Below are positions 16,570 to 24,382 of a stretch of 41,181 nucleotides of DNA, one piece after another. Origin of the DNA: JASUTC01 sp035447925. Lineage in GTDB: Bacteria > Thermotogota > Thermotogae > MWEM01. The notes beneath the pieces are model-generated. The model made no database searches. It was not told where the DNA came from and worked only from the letters and a program-made list of their open reading frames with translations. The position numbers and the translations under genes are program-made. The stretch is taken from positions 1 to 41,181 of the forward strand of contig DAOTHY010000013.1 of the NCBI GenBank assembly GCA_035447925.1. The letters run 5' to 3'. Position 1 is the stretch's first letter. Each line of letters opens with the position of its first letter.

Positions 16570-16934
16570 TGAATATCAACATTTCAAATGCATCAGACAA
16601 ACCCATCTACATCCAATTGTTTGAGCAGATTAGCACACAAATTCTCAGAGGCGAACTGGCTCCAGGGTTCGCCCTGCCTTCTATCAGAACCGCCGCAAAA
16701 GAACTGCGGGTTAGTGTTATTACGGTGAAGAAAGCGTGGGAAGAGTTGGAACGACAAGGGTTCATCTATACTATGGCCGGCAAGGGCTGTTTTGTAGCAG
16801 AGTTGACGGAGGAAGAGCGTTTGAACAAAAAAGATAAAATCATTGAGCAGAAAATGCAAAAGGATATAGATTATTACAAGTCGATGGAACTTGATTTGGA
16901 AGAAATCCTCGAGTGGTTTAAGAAGCTGTATTAA
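16569..16934 (+). CDS. GntR-family regulator, YtrA type
   Basis: The 121-residue product consists of a GntR winged HTH (P-I-Y-I-Q-L-F-E-Q-I near residue 12; L-P-S-I-R-T-A-A-K-E-L-R-V-S; T-V-K-K-A-W-E-E-L-E-R-Q-G) and a short helical tail of about 45 residues. That short tail defines the YtrA subfamily, which regulates ABC transporters encoded in the same operon. It overlaps the permease gene by one base. The palindrome at 14874-14898 is the likely target. A second regulator of the same type is encoded at 39851-40222, with a differently sequenced operator. Confidence 0.92.
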   Translation: MNINISNASDKPIYIQLFEQISTQILRGELAPGFALPSIRTAAKELRVSVITVKKAWEELERQGFIYTMAGKGCFVAELTEEERLNKKDKIIEQKMQKDIDYYKSMELDLEEILEWFKKLY

Positions 16935-16937
16935 TAA

Positions 16938-17098
16938 CTAAAATTCATCCCTAACCGTAACTCCGAGTAATTTTGCCAGTTCTGCTGCCTGGAATGGATT
17001 GACAATCAACCCCCGCAATTCGCTCCAATTGTCAGAAATACAGATATGATCAATGTCACAGTTGGTAAAGTCTACCCCTTTTAAGGGGTTTTGAAAAA
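16938..17098 (-). pseudogene. Remnant of a pentapeptide-repeat protein gene
   Basis: About 53 codons on the minus strand, closed by TGA at 17101-17099 upstream and TAG at 16940-16938. They read L-K-G-V-D-F-T-N-C-D-I-D, then L-R-G-L-I-V-N-P-F-Q-A-A-E-L-A-K-L-L-G-V and end V-R-D-E-F. This is the typical C-terminal end of bacterial pentapeptide-repeat proteins, including the NPFQAAELAKLLG cap. No start codon or ribosome-binding site and only about two repeats remain, so the gene has lost its 5' part. It sits between the GntR gene and the UvrA fusion gene and marks an old insertion or deletion here. Confidence 0.6.
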
Positions 17099-17213
17099 AT
17101 CAGCTGTGTTGAATACTAAAATAGCAATCTGAATCAAAAACATCGCAATAGATGAAAAGATAAAAATAAAAACAACGGTTATAATGGAAACAAAAATGCA
17201 CCGGAGGGATATG

Positions 17214-20200
17214 ATGAACAAACAAACCCATCTTTGTACCTTAAAATCTATAGGAAATTGCACGAATCAAAATGATGAAACGGTATTCCGTATTGCTCAG
17301 CCATACATAAAAGCCTTAAAGCAACTGAGTCATTTTAGTCATCTAATCATGTTTACGCATAACAAAAATGATATTAAACACTACGTTTGTAAGGCGCATC
17401 ATGTGGATGAAAAGCGAGGTGTTATCATAACGGATAACATCAATATACCAAACAATACGATCATCTACGATATCAAACCGTATATACCCTGCGAAGATAG
17501 AATCATTCAGAATAAGGATAATCACAGAAAAGACCTAGATAGGATTCAGAAAACGACTTATCAAAATATGCTGACTTTAGAAGATCTACCGGAACAAATC
17601 GATATCGAATCCAAGGGAATCTTCAAGCATCTAAACGGAAGAGGTACACTTATCATAAATGACGAAATGAAACAAGAATTGATCCAAAACAATTTCGCCA
17701 GGGTCATTTGGTGGTTCAATCAATTTGAAGACAAACGCTTCAGAAATACCCTTGTCTGTAATCCTCCGTATGAAAATGCACCAAAAACCGGTATTTTTGC
17801 TGCACGCTCACCCGTTCGGCTCAACCCTATTGCCAGTACAGTTGTGAAAATCGTTGATATAACAGGAAATCTGATTACAGTAGAAGGCTTTGATGGATAT
17901 GACAACACGGTCATTTTGGATATTATCTCTTATGAGGAGGGAAAGGAAACGGTTGAAAACGCCATCGTTCCAGAATGGCTGTCCCATTGGGAGAATCATA
18001 AATCGTTCAGAAAAGAAAAAGTCATTGAACGAGAATTAACCCTCCAAATAAGCGATACTGACCGTTTCATTCAGAAATATTTCGATCAAAAGAAAGCCCG
18101 TTCGTCAAAAATAACCCATCATGAAAATATAAATACCGATTATAAACATATCACTGTGAAAAATGCCTGGAAAAACAACCTGAAAAACATCAACGTGACC
18201 ATCCCGAAAAACCAAATAACGGTAATTACAGGGATTAGCGGAAGCGGAAAATCATCACTTGCCTTTGATACCATCTATGCTGAAAGCAACCGGCAGTTTC
18301 TGAGCATCATGAACAACAACAATAGCATACAGAAACCGGAAGTGGATGAGATAACAGGTTTACAGCCTGCTGTAGGGATCGGCCAGAAAACCCCTCCCGC
18401 AAACCCCCGTTCAACCGTTGGAACATTCAGCGGGATTGCCGAACTTCTGCGTTCTCTATTTACCACTATCGGGGTGCGTCATTGTGAACATTGCCATCAT
18501 CCAGTGGAAATTTTGAGTGAAGGTGCCATCATTTATCTTTTGAAAGCGATCATGAATGAAAAACCGGTGCACATGAGGCCCCATGGTTCAACAGAAAGAA
18601 TTGACCTTAAAGAGCAAGTTGAAACACAAATAAAAAAAGCCTTAAAAACCGGCAATGGTGCTTTAATTGCAACCATTGAAGATAATGAATACTTGTTGCA
18701 GACCAAACTTTTTTGCTATCATTGCAACACCATGATGTTCGATACCACACCGGCCATGTTCTGTGCCAACAATCCCGAATACATGTGTAAAACCTGTAAG
18801 GGGTTAGGATATGAATTAACCATTAACCCGGATAAAGTGATCAGCAATCCGGAAATTTCCATACTGGATGGGGCTTCAATATTCTGGGGCAGCTTGAGGA
18901 AGTTCAAAGAAAAACCAAATGCCAACTGGATGAGAGGAGAAGTGCTGGCTTTGGCAGAAGATATGAACGTTGATTTGGAAAAGCCTTGGAAAGAATTGCC
19001 GGAAGAATACAAGCAAGGTGTTCTATTCGGAACAAAGGGCAAGAAAGTATCCTTTTCATATAAAAATGCTAACGGCAGAAGGGGAACGATTGAAAGGGAA
19101 GTTGCAGGAATCGTTAATACCTTAAAACGACTGTTGAAAGAGGGCGTTGCCAGCGAGGGAAAAAACAGTATGGTGGAGCAATTCGTTGAAAAGACCCCAT
19201 GTACCAGCTGTGGAGGGGAAAAGATTACAGAAATAGGCAGACTGGTTGAAATTAACGGGATGCGCTATCCGGAATGTGAGCAAATGAGTATCCAAGCGTT
19301 GATTAAATGGATAGAAGGTTTAGAACTGACGAAAAGTAAACATGAAAGTTCGCAAGTTATACGAGACAAGATTCTTTTCCAAACAAAACGAATGATCGAC
19401 ATGGGATTGGGGTATCTCTCACTAAACAGGGCAATGCCCACATTAAGTGGTGGAGAAATCAGACGCTTACAACTGGCCTCTCAGTTTGGAACAAACCTTT
19501 CAAATATGCTCTATGTCATGGATGAACCAACTAAAGGACTCCATCCTCAAGACTATTCAAAATTGATGAATAAAATCAAAGAACTGCGGGACAAAGAAAA
19601 TACCATTATCATGGTGGAACATCGAAATGAGGTTATTAAAGAAGCAGATTATATCGTAGATATAGGAAAAGGTGCGGGTCAATACGGCGGAGAAGTGATC
19701 GCCTGCGGAACCCTTGAGGAGATTCAAGTCAATCCGAATTCCATCACGGCACAATACATCCACAACAACCCCAAAGAAAAGCCTCCGGCCACAAAGAACC
19801 ATAAAGGGAAAAAAATAAATGTCATTGGTGCAACCGGACATAATCTGAAAAATATCGATGTCGCCTTCCCTCTTAACAGCTTCATTGGTATAACCGGAGT
19901 CAGTGGCAGCGGAAAAAGTTCCCTTGTCTCACAAACTCTTTATCCTGCAGTTGCTTCACGACTGGGGAAGAAAACGGGCGACTGCTTGCCTTATCTTGAT
20001 ATTAAAGGAGCGGATCAAATCAAAGATATTATCCTGGTCTCTCAAAAACCGATAGGAAGAACGCCAAAATCAACTCCCGCAACTTATTCAGGGGTATTTG
20101 ACCTGATCCGGGAAGTCTTTGCAAGAACAAAAGAGGCAAAGGAACTGAAATTTGGCAAAGAGCACTTCTCATTCAACGGAAAGAGAGGACAATGCCAGGT

Positions 20201-20729
20201 CTGTAACGGGTTGGGACAACTCAAAATCCCGATGAGCTTCATGGACGATATCTGGATTCCATGTCATCATTGTAATGGAAAACGTTATCGAGAAGAAATA
20301 CTGGAAGTTCATTATAAGGGTATGACTATTTATGATGTCCTGGATACAGAAGTCCGGGATGCGCTTGAGATCTTTAAAACCAATAAAAAGATTCATCATA
20401 TTCTGTCTACATTGATTGATGTGGGCCTCTCCTACATCAAACTGGGGCAAAGTGCCACCACACTCAGCGGTGGTGAAGCTCAAAGACTCAAACTCGGAAA
20501 AGAACTAACCAACACAACAGCAACAGACACGCTCTATATCCTGGATGAACCTACCACCGGCTTGCATTTCCAGGACACACAGAACCTGGTGAATGTCTTG
20601 AAAAAGCTGGTGGAAAAGGGAAATACCGTCATAGCGATTGAACATAATACTGATTTCATCAGTGCTTGTGATTATGAGATTCAGCTTGGTTATGGGGGCG
20701 GGGAGAAAGGGGGATTTGTTGTCAAATAA
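17214..20729 (+). CDS. Tandem TsaA/TrmO-like domains fused to a UvrA-type ABC ATPase
   Basis: 1171 residues from ATG 17214, five bases after GGAGGG (17203-17208); an earlier ATG at 17184 has no such site. Residues about 8-97 resemble a TsaA/TrmO (UPF0066) domain that has lost its middle signature but keeps I-Y-D-I-K-P-Y-I-P-C-E-D-R. Residues about 129-245 form a second copy with G-I-F-A-A-R-S-P-V-R-L-N-P-I and V-E-G-F-D-G-Y-D, ending in I-L-D-I-I-S-Y. From about 308 a UvrA-type protein follows: Walker A G-I-S-G-S-G-K-S-S and G-V-S-G-S-G-K-S-S, signatures T-L-S-G-G-E-I-R-R and T-L-S-G-G-E-A-Q-R, Walker B with D-E-P, and CxxC zinc modules in both halves. The segment where UvrB binds in true UvrA is short (about 70 residues). 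TrmO methylates t6A37 of tRNA with SAM; UvrA recognises damaged DNA. The combined role is unknown. No partner gene overlaps it. Confidence 0.85.
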   Translation: MNKQTHLCTLKSIGNCTNQNDETVFRIAQPYIKALKQLSHFSHLIMFTHNKNDIKHYVCKAHHVDEKRGVIITDNINIPNNTIIYDIKPYIPCEDRIIQNKDNHRKDLDRIQKTTYQNMLTLEDLPEQIDIESKGIFKHLNGRGTLIINDEMKQELIQNNFARVIWWFNQFEDKRFRNTLVCNPPYENAPKTGIFAARSPVRLNPIASTVVKIVDITGNLITVEGFDGYDNTVILDIISYEEGKETVENAIVPEWLSHWENHKSFRKEKVIERELTLQISDTDRFIQKYFDQKKARSSKITHHENINTDYKHITVKNAWKNNLKNINVTIPKNQITVITGISGSGKSSLAFDTIYAESNRQFLSIMNNNNSIQKPEVDEITGLQPAVGIGQKTPPANPRSTVGTFSGIAELLRSLFTTIGVRHCEHCHHPVEILSEGAIIYLLKAIMNEKPVHMRPHGSTERIDLKEQVETQIKKALKTGNGALIATIEDNEYLLQTKLFCYHCNTMMFDTTPAMFCANNPEYMCKTCKGLGYELTINPDKVISNPEISILDGASIFWGSLRKFKEKPNANWMRGEVLALAEDMNVDLEKPWKELPEEYKQGVLFGTKGKKVSFSYKNANGRRGTIEREVAGIVNTLKRLLKEGVASEGKNSMVEQFVEKTPCTSCGGEKITEIGRLVEINGMRYPECEQMSIQALIKWIEGLELTKSKHESSQVIRDKILFQTKRMIDMGLGYLSLNRAMPTLSGGEIRRLQLASQFGTNLSNMLYVMDEPTKGLHPQDYSKLMNKIKELRDKENTIIMVEHRNEVIKEADYIVDIGKGAGQYGGEVIACGTLEEIQVNPNSITAQYIHNNPKEKPPATKNHKGKKINVIGATGHNLKNIDVAFPLNSFIGITGVSGSGKSSLVSQTLYPAVASRLGKKTGDCLPYLDIKGADQIKDIILVSQKPIGRTPKSTPATYSGVFDLIREVFARTKEAKELKFGKEHFSFNGKRGQCQVCNGLGQLKIPMSFMDDIWIPCHHCNGKRYREEILEVHYKGMTIYDVLDTEVRDALEIFKTNKKIHHILSTLIDVGLSYIKLGQSATTLSGGEAQRLKLGKELTNTTATDTLYILDEPTTGLHFQDTQNLVNVLKKLVEKGNTVIAIEHNTDFISACDYEIQLGYGGGEKGGFVVK

Positions 20730-20779
20730 GAAATCCTCTTTTGATATACAGTAATATAGGGACTGCTGAATGGATACTC

Positions 20780-21241
20780 TTATTTGAGATATTCAGTCAA
20801 TGAGATATAGAAGACTTCTTTGTCATCCTGACAATCTACTCGTATGATAGAATAAGGAGTTTCGAATCCAGCTGCTCCTTTTGCGTTATTTGAGGTAATT
20901 CTTCTATAAGCGTCCAGCACATGATATTGTAATGAAAAGAGTCCATTTCTGTATAACCAGAAAATGATGATGAGTTCTTTATCGCTATTGCGTCTTAATG
21001 ATGGGGGCGAAATTTGTTCCAAGGTTATGTTGTTTTCTGATGGAACATAATAAAATGAGATGGTTGGTCCCCAATTCTGGTAATGGTACATGGTTTTATA
21101 CACAATGTTTGCATTGTCCACATAGGTGTAATAGGACATTCCATAGTTTGTCCAGTGATCAATCACATAATCGTTAATATAGGCTGAAAAAGCTGTTATT
21201 GCAATAAAAAAGGCAGCAACAACAAGAAGGACTTTTTTCAA
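20780..21241 (-). CDS. Hypothetical exported or membrane-anchored protein
   Basis: Translation most likely starts at TTG 21241, eight bases after GGAGAG, giving 153 residues that begin with a clear export signal (L-K-K-V-L-L-V-V-A-A-F-F-I-A-I-T-A-F-S-A). The longer frame from ATG 21277 would put 12 extra residues before it. The mature part is aromatic-rich (Y-Y-T-Y-V, W-G-P-T-I-S-F-Y-Y) and lacks recognisable motifs. It is convergent with the UvrA fusion gene and divergent from surE; an extended -10 box (21299-21307) probably drives it. I do not recognise the family. A small envelope protein is the safest description. Confidence 0.65.
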   Translation of the reverse strand: MKKVLLVVAAFFIAITAFSAYINDYVIDHWTNYGMSYYTYVDNANIVYKTMYHYQNWGPTISFYYVPSENNITLEQISPPSLRRNSDKELIIIFWLYRNGLFSLQYHVLDAYRRITSNNAKGAAGFETPYSIIRVDCQDDKEVFYISLTEYLK

Positions 21242-21298
21242 GATAATCACTCTCCAAAATAATGCAAACATCTGCAAAGGAAATGATGCTCATGTGTT

Positions 21299-21307
21299 AT
21301 TATACCA
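21299..21307 (-). promoter_or_regulatory. Extended -10 promoter for the 20780-21241 gene
   Basis: TGGTATAAT on the minus strand, 57 bases upstream of the TTG start at 21241. It lies back to back with the surE promoter at 21319-21327. Confidence 0.45.
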
Positions 21308-21318
21308 CGTACAAATCA

Positions 21319-21327
21319 TGATATAAT
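21319..21327 (+). promoter_or_regulatory. Extended -10 promoter of the surE-comB operon
   Basis: TGATATAAT, 64 bases before the surE GTG. There is no convincing -35 box, in line with an extended -10 promoter. It is the only plausible promoter I see for the ten-kilobase block of closely spaced genes up to comB. Confidence 0.5.
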
Positions 21328-21391
21328 CTTAATGATAGACTATTATAAGTTTCGTTGAATGCGTATCACAAAAGAGGAAAGAGGTTGAAAA

Positions 21392-22147
21392 GTGAAAATT
21401 CTAATAACAAACGACGATGGAATACACGCTGAGGGGATTGATTGCCTCAATTCATGCCTAACACAAGCTGGGCATCAGGTCGTGGTATCCGCTCCTTATA
21501 CAGAACAGAGTGCCACAGGACATGCCATTACCTTACGAAAGCCTATTTGGGCAAAAAAAATATACAAGGGTGAAACCTTTTTTGGCTACGGTGTAACAGG
21601 AACTCCTGCTGATAGCGTCAAGATCGGTATTCTGGAATTAGCCGGCAAAGATGTGGATTTGGTTGTTTCAGGGATTAATCGAGGTGCCAATCTGGGAACA
21701 GACATTCCTTATTCCGGGACCGTTTCAGGTGCTCTGGAAGGAGCCATTATGGGGTATCCTTCAATTGCTATTTCCAGTATCAATCCAAAAGAACCCTATT
21801 TTTGTACAGCCGGAGAATTTTTGGTAGAGTTTTTAAAGACTTTTGACATAACCACCATCAAACGGTTTGGAGCGTTGAATATCAATGTTCCCTCCATCAA
21901 ATATAATTTATTGAATGGATTTCTCTACACAAAACAAAGTTCGAGACGTTTTGATGATTATTTTGAAAAGAGAAAGGACCCTTATGGCAACGATTATTTC
22001 TGGCTCATGGGTGACATTAAAGAAGAGGAATTGCCACAGGATAGTGATTGGATTGCCATTCAGAAGAACTATTGTTCGGTAACACCATTAACGGTTTTTA
22101 TGTATGATCACGAATGGTATCAGGCGCTAAAAAAAACGGAAGGATGA
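21392..22147 (+). CDS. surE: 5'/3'-nucleotidase SurE
   Basis: The 251-residue product is SurE, a metal-dependent phosphatase acting on nucleoside 5'- and 3'-monophosphates in the cytoplasm, linked to stationary-phase survival. The metal site is in I-T-N-D-D-G near residue 5, the conserved S-A-T-G-H-A-I-T follows near 45, and S-G-I-N-R-G-A-N-L-G-T-D-I-P-Y-S-G-T-V-S-G-A near 93 is the family hallmark. It starts at GTG 21392, seven bases after GAGG, and is the first gene of a long operon. The def gene begins four bases after its stop. Length is normal for the family. Confidence 0.96.
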   Translation: MKILITNDDGIHAEGIDCLNSCLTQAGHQVVVSAPYTEQSATGHAITLRKPIWAKKIYKGETFFGYGVTGTPADSVKIGILELAGKDVDLVVSGINRGANLGTDIPYSGTVSGALEGAIMGYPSIAISSINPKEPYFCTAGEFLVEFLKTFDITTIKRFGALNINVPSIKYNLLNGFLYTKQSSRRFDDYFEKRKDPYGNDYFWLMGDIKEEELPQDSDWIAIQKNYCSVTPLTVFMYDHEWYQALKKTEG

Positions 22148-22151
22148 TGCA

Positions 22152-22679
22152 ATGGTGATAGAGATGAAATTAAGATTTTACGGTGATCCGGTTTTAAGAC
22201 AAAAATCGGAGAAAATCACCGCATTTAATAATGAATTACACGATATTATTGAAGAAATGGCCACCATTATGTACAAAGAAGACGGTGCCGGTTTAGCAGC
22301 TCCGCAGGTCGGATTGAACAAGCAGATCTTCATAGAAGATGACAATTCAGGAACAGGTTGGAAAGCTTTTATCAACCCTGAAATCACTTACTTTTCTGAA
22401 GAAAAGGATGTGGCCGAGGAAGGGTGTTTATCCATCCCCGATATCTTTGAAAATGTTGAACGTTCCAAGACAATCAGACTCACTTACCAAACAGCAGATG
22501 GCATACGCCATGATGAGGAGATCTCAGGATATCTGGCAAGGATTATTCAGCATGAAACCGATCATTTGAACGGTGTTTTATTTATTGATCATATTAGCAC
22601 GATTAAAAGGCGACTTCTTAAGAAGCGTCTGGATGCGATAAAGGAAAAAGCCAAAGAAGTGTACAAGAATGCCGGATAG
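22152..22679 (+). CDS. def: Peptide deformylase
   Basis: The 175-residue product removes the formyl group from the N-terminal Met of new proteins. All three family motifs are present: G-L-A-A-P-Q-V-G near residue 47, E-E-G-C-L-S-I-P near 93 (Cys metal ligand) and Q-H-E-T-D-H-L-N-G near 134 (two His ligands and catalytic Glu). ATG 22152 follows GGAAGG; an ATG at 22164 (M-K-L-R-F-Y-G-D-P) is an alternative. Its end overlaps fmt by 11 bases. The def-fmt pairing is common and joins formylation of initiator tRNA to later deformylation. Confidence 0.97.
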   Translation: MVIEMKLRFYGDPVLRQKSEKITAFNNELHDIIEEMATIMYKEDGAGLAAPQVGLNKQIFIEDDNSGTGWKAFINPEITYFSEEKDVAEEGCLSIPDIFENVERSKTIRLTYQTADGIRHDEEISGYLARIIQHETDHLNGVLFIDHISTIKRRLLKKRLDAIKEKAKEVYKNAG

Positions 22680-23622
22680 TAGGAAGAATATTATTTTCAT
22701 GGGAACTCCGGATTTTTCAGCTGCTCATTTAGAAGCCATTGTTGAAGCCGGTTGGAATGTTGTAGGGGTTTTTTCTCAACCGGATAAAGTATCCGGAAGA
22801 GGCGGCGCCATTAGACCCACTCCAGTGAAAAAAATGGCAATGAAGTACTCAATACCGGTTTTTCAGCCCAAATCGGTGAATATCAAACTTGGTTTTGAAC
22901 AGTTATGTGCTTTGGAACCCGATATCATTGTTGTGGTTGCCTATGGAAAAATTTTGAAAAAGCAAGTGATTGAACTCCCGAAAATTGGAATTTTCAATGT
23001 TCACGCCTCACTATTACCAAAATACAGGGGTGCTGCACCGATTCAACGAGCTATCGAAAATGGCGAGAAACAAACAGGAATCACCATCATGAAAATCGGT
23101 GAGGAGCTGGATGCAGGTGATATTGCGCTTCAACAAGCCGTCGCCATAGAGCCTTGTGATAATCTGGAAAAGGTCTATGATAAACTTGAAAAAACCGGTA
23201 TTCAATTGCTGACAGAATTTCTGGATCGGTTACTTTCTTCCGGTGTCCATTTTGTTCCGCAAGATCATGAACAGGCTACTTATGCAGCAAAGATAGAAAA
23301 AGAAGAGTTATTGATAGACTGGTCAAAAAATGCGGGCGTAGTTCACAACAAGATCAGAGCCTTTGACCCGATTCCGGGTGCTAGGGTTTATTTAAAGAAT
23401 GCTCTTATCAAGATTAAATCTTCCGGTGGCGTGTTTGAGGGACAATCCGGCAAAGACCCCGGAACAATTTGCTCCATTGAAAAAAAGGGTGCTTTGATTC
23501 AATGCGGCAAGGACCAAGTTCTGGTGAGAGAAATTCAACTGCCATCCAAAAGCTTTATTACTTTTATGGAAGCGAAAAACGGCCGAAAAATAGATGAAGG
23601 CGAGCGATTCTTAAATGAATAA
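22669..23622 (+). CDS. fmt: Methionyl-tRNA formyltransferase
   Basis: The 317-residue enzyme formylates Met-tRNAfMet using 10-formyltetrahydrofolate. The N-terminal domain begins I-I-F-M-G-T-P-D-F-S and contains the folate/catalytic segment H-A-S-L-L-P-K-Y-R-G-A-A-P-I-Q-R-A-I near residue 110, with the usual Asn (F-N-V-H) and a later D (G-E-E-L-D-A-G-D). The C-terminal OB-fold domain has W-S-K-N-A and R-A-F-D-P-I-P-G-A. Its start lies inside def and its end overlaps the next gene by eight bases, so three genes are translated in a coupled way. Confidence 0.97.
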   Translation: MPDSRKNIIFMGTPDFSAAHLEAIVEAGWNVVGVFSQPDKVSGRGGAIRPTPVKKMAMKYSIPVFQPKSVNIKLGFEQLCALEPDIIVVVAYGKILKKQVIELPKIGIFNVHASLLPKYRGAAPIQRAIENGEKQTGITIMKIGEELDAGDIALQQAVAIEPCDNLEKVYDKLEKTGIQLLTEFLDRLLSSGVHFVPQDHEQATYAAKIEKEELLIDWSKNAGVVHNKIRAFDPIPGARVYLKNALIKIKSSGGVFEGQSGKDPGTICSIEKKGALIQCGKDQVLVREIQLPSKSFITFMEAKNGRKIDEGERFLNE

Positions 23623-24382
23623 TATGAAAATGAGTTTTTCAAAGATTACAACTTTTGAACAATGTCCCTTGAAATTCAAATTTCAATACATCAGCAGAAT
23701 CCCTACAAAAACAAGTCCAGCCTTGTTATTGGGTCAAACCATTCACAGCACCCTTGAGAAATTTTTCGATTTTTCATCTGAAAAGAGAGATTTAAAACTA
23801 TTGAAGAATTTGTTTCGAATGGAATGGAAGATGGAGAGAAATAACCTTCGAAAAGAAGGGGTTTTTGAAATGGACAAAACGACAGAAATCGAGCACGGTA
23901 AGCGTGGTTTGATGATGCTCGATCATTTTTATGCCAGTGAATTAATGTCCGAACCTATTCAGCGTGAGCAGTTTGTTGAGGCTTCATTGAATGACGAGAT
24001 TCAATTTCTTGGTCGTATCGACAGACTTGACAAATGCATTCACAACGGAAAAGAGGGATTCAAAGTCATAGACTATAAAACGGGCAAATTGGTCGAAAGA
24101 TATGTCGATTTTATTCAGCTGTTTACCTATGCTTGGTTGATGAATGAACAGGGATACAAGATCTACAGTTCTACATTCTTTTACCTGGAACCCAACCGAA
24201 TCATCGAAAAGCCACTGAATGAAGAGATATTTGACCAAACAAGAACTACTTTGATAGAAAGGTGTATGCCCATTTTCGAAGCCCTGGAAGAAGACCATTT
24301 TGAACCAAAACAATCACCTCTGTGCTCCTATTGTGATTATATCTCCATGTGTCCTCTTCAAACAGGTGAAATTCAAATATGA
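23615..24382 (+). CDS. PD-(D/E)XK nuclease with Fe-S cysteines (RecB/Cas4-like)
   Basis: The 255-residue product is a RecB-family nuclease. The catalytic core is G-R-I-D-R-L-D near residue 130, then V-I-D-Y-K-T-G-K near 150 (the D...D-Y-K triad), followed by a Gln-containing helix Q-L-F-T-Y-A-W. One Cys in F-E-Q-C-P-L-K-F near residue 17 and three in C-S-Y-C-D-Y-I-S-M-C at the end give the four ligands of a 4Fe-4S cluster, as in Cas4 and AddB. There is no helicase domain and no CRISPR array or cas gene nearby. It is embedded between fmt and dxr with overlaps on both sides. A role as a stand-alone DNA repair exonuclease is likely; the partner is unknown. Confidence 0.88.
   Translation: MNNMKMSFSKITTFEQCPLKFKFQYISRIPTKTSPALLLGQTIHSTLEKFFDFSSEKRDLKLLKNLFRMEWKMERNNLRKEGVFEMDKTTEIEHGKRGLMMLDHFYASELMSEPIQREQFVEASLNDEIQFLGRIDRLDKCIHNGKEGFKVIDYKTGKLVERYVDFIQLFTYAWLMNEQGYKIYSSTFFYLEPNRIIEKPLNEEIFDQTRTTLIERCMPIFEALEEDHFEPKQSPLCSYCDYISMCPLQTGEIQI

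Noticed and set aside
17075..17088. CCCCTT-TT-AAGGGG followed by TTTT as a possible terminator.
   Set aside because: A two-base loop is not feasible and it lies within the pentapeptide-gene remnant.
17081..17263. A hydrophobic minus-strand frame of 60 codons.
   Set aside because: It overlaps the start of the UvrA fusion gene and has no initiation signal; its hydrophobicity comes from A-rich sequence on the other strand.
23615..24382. A CRISPR system, suggested by the Cas4-like nuclease.
   Set aside because: No repeat array, no cas1/cas2 and no leader are visible; the nuclease sits in a housekeeping operon.
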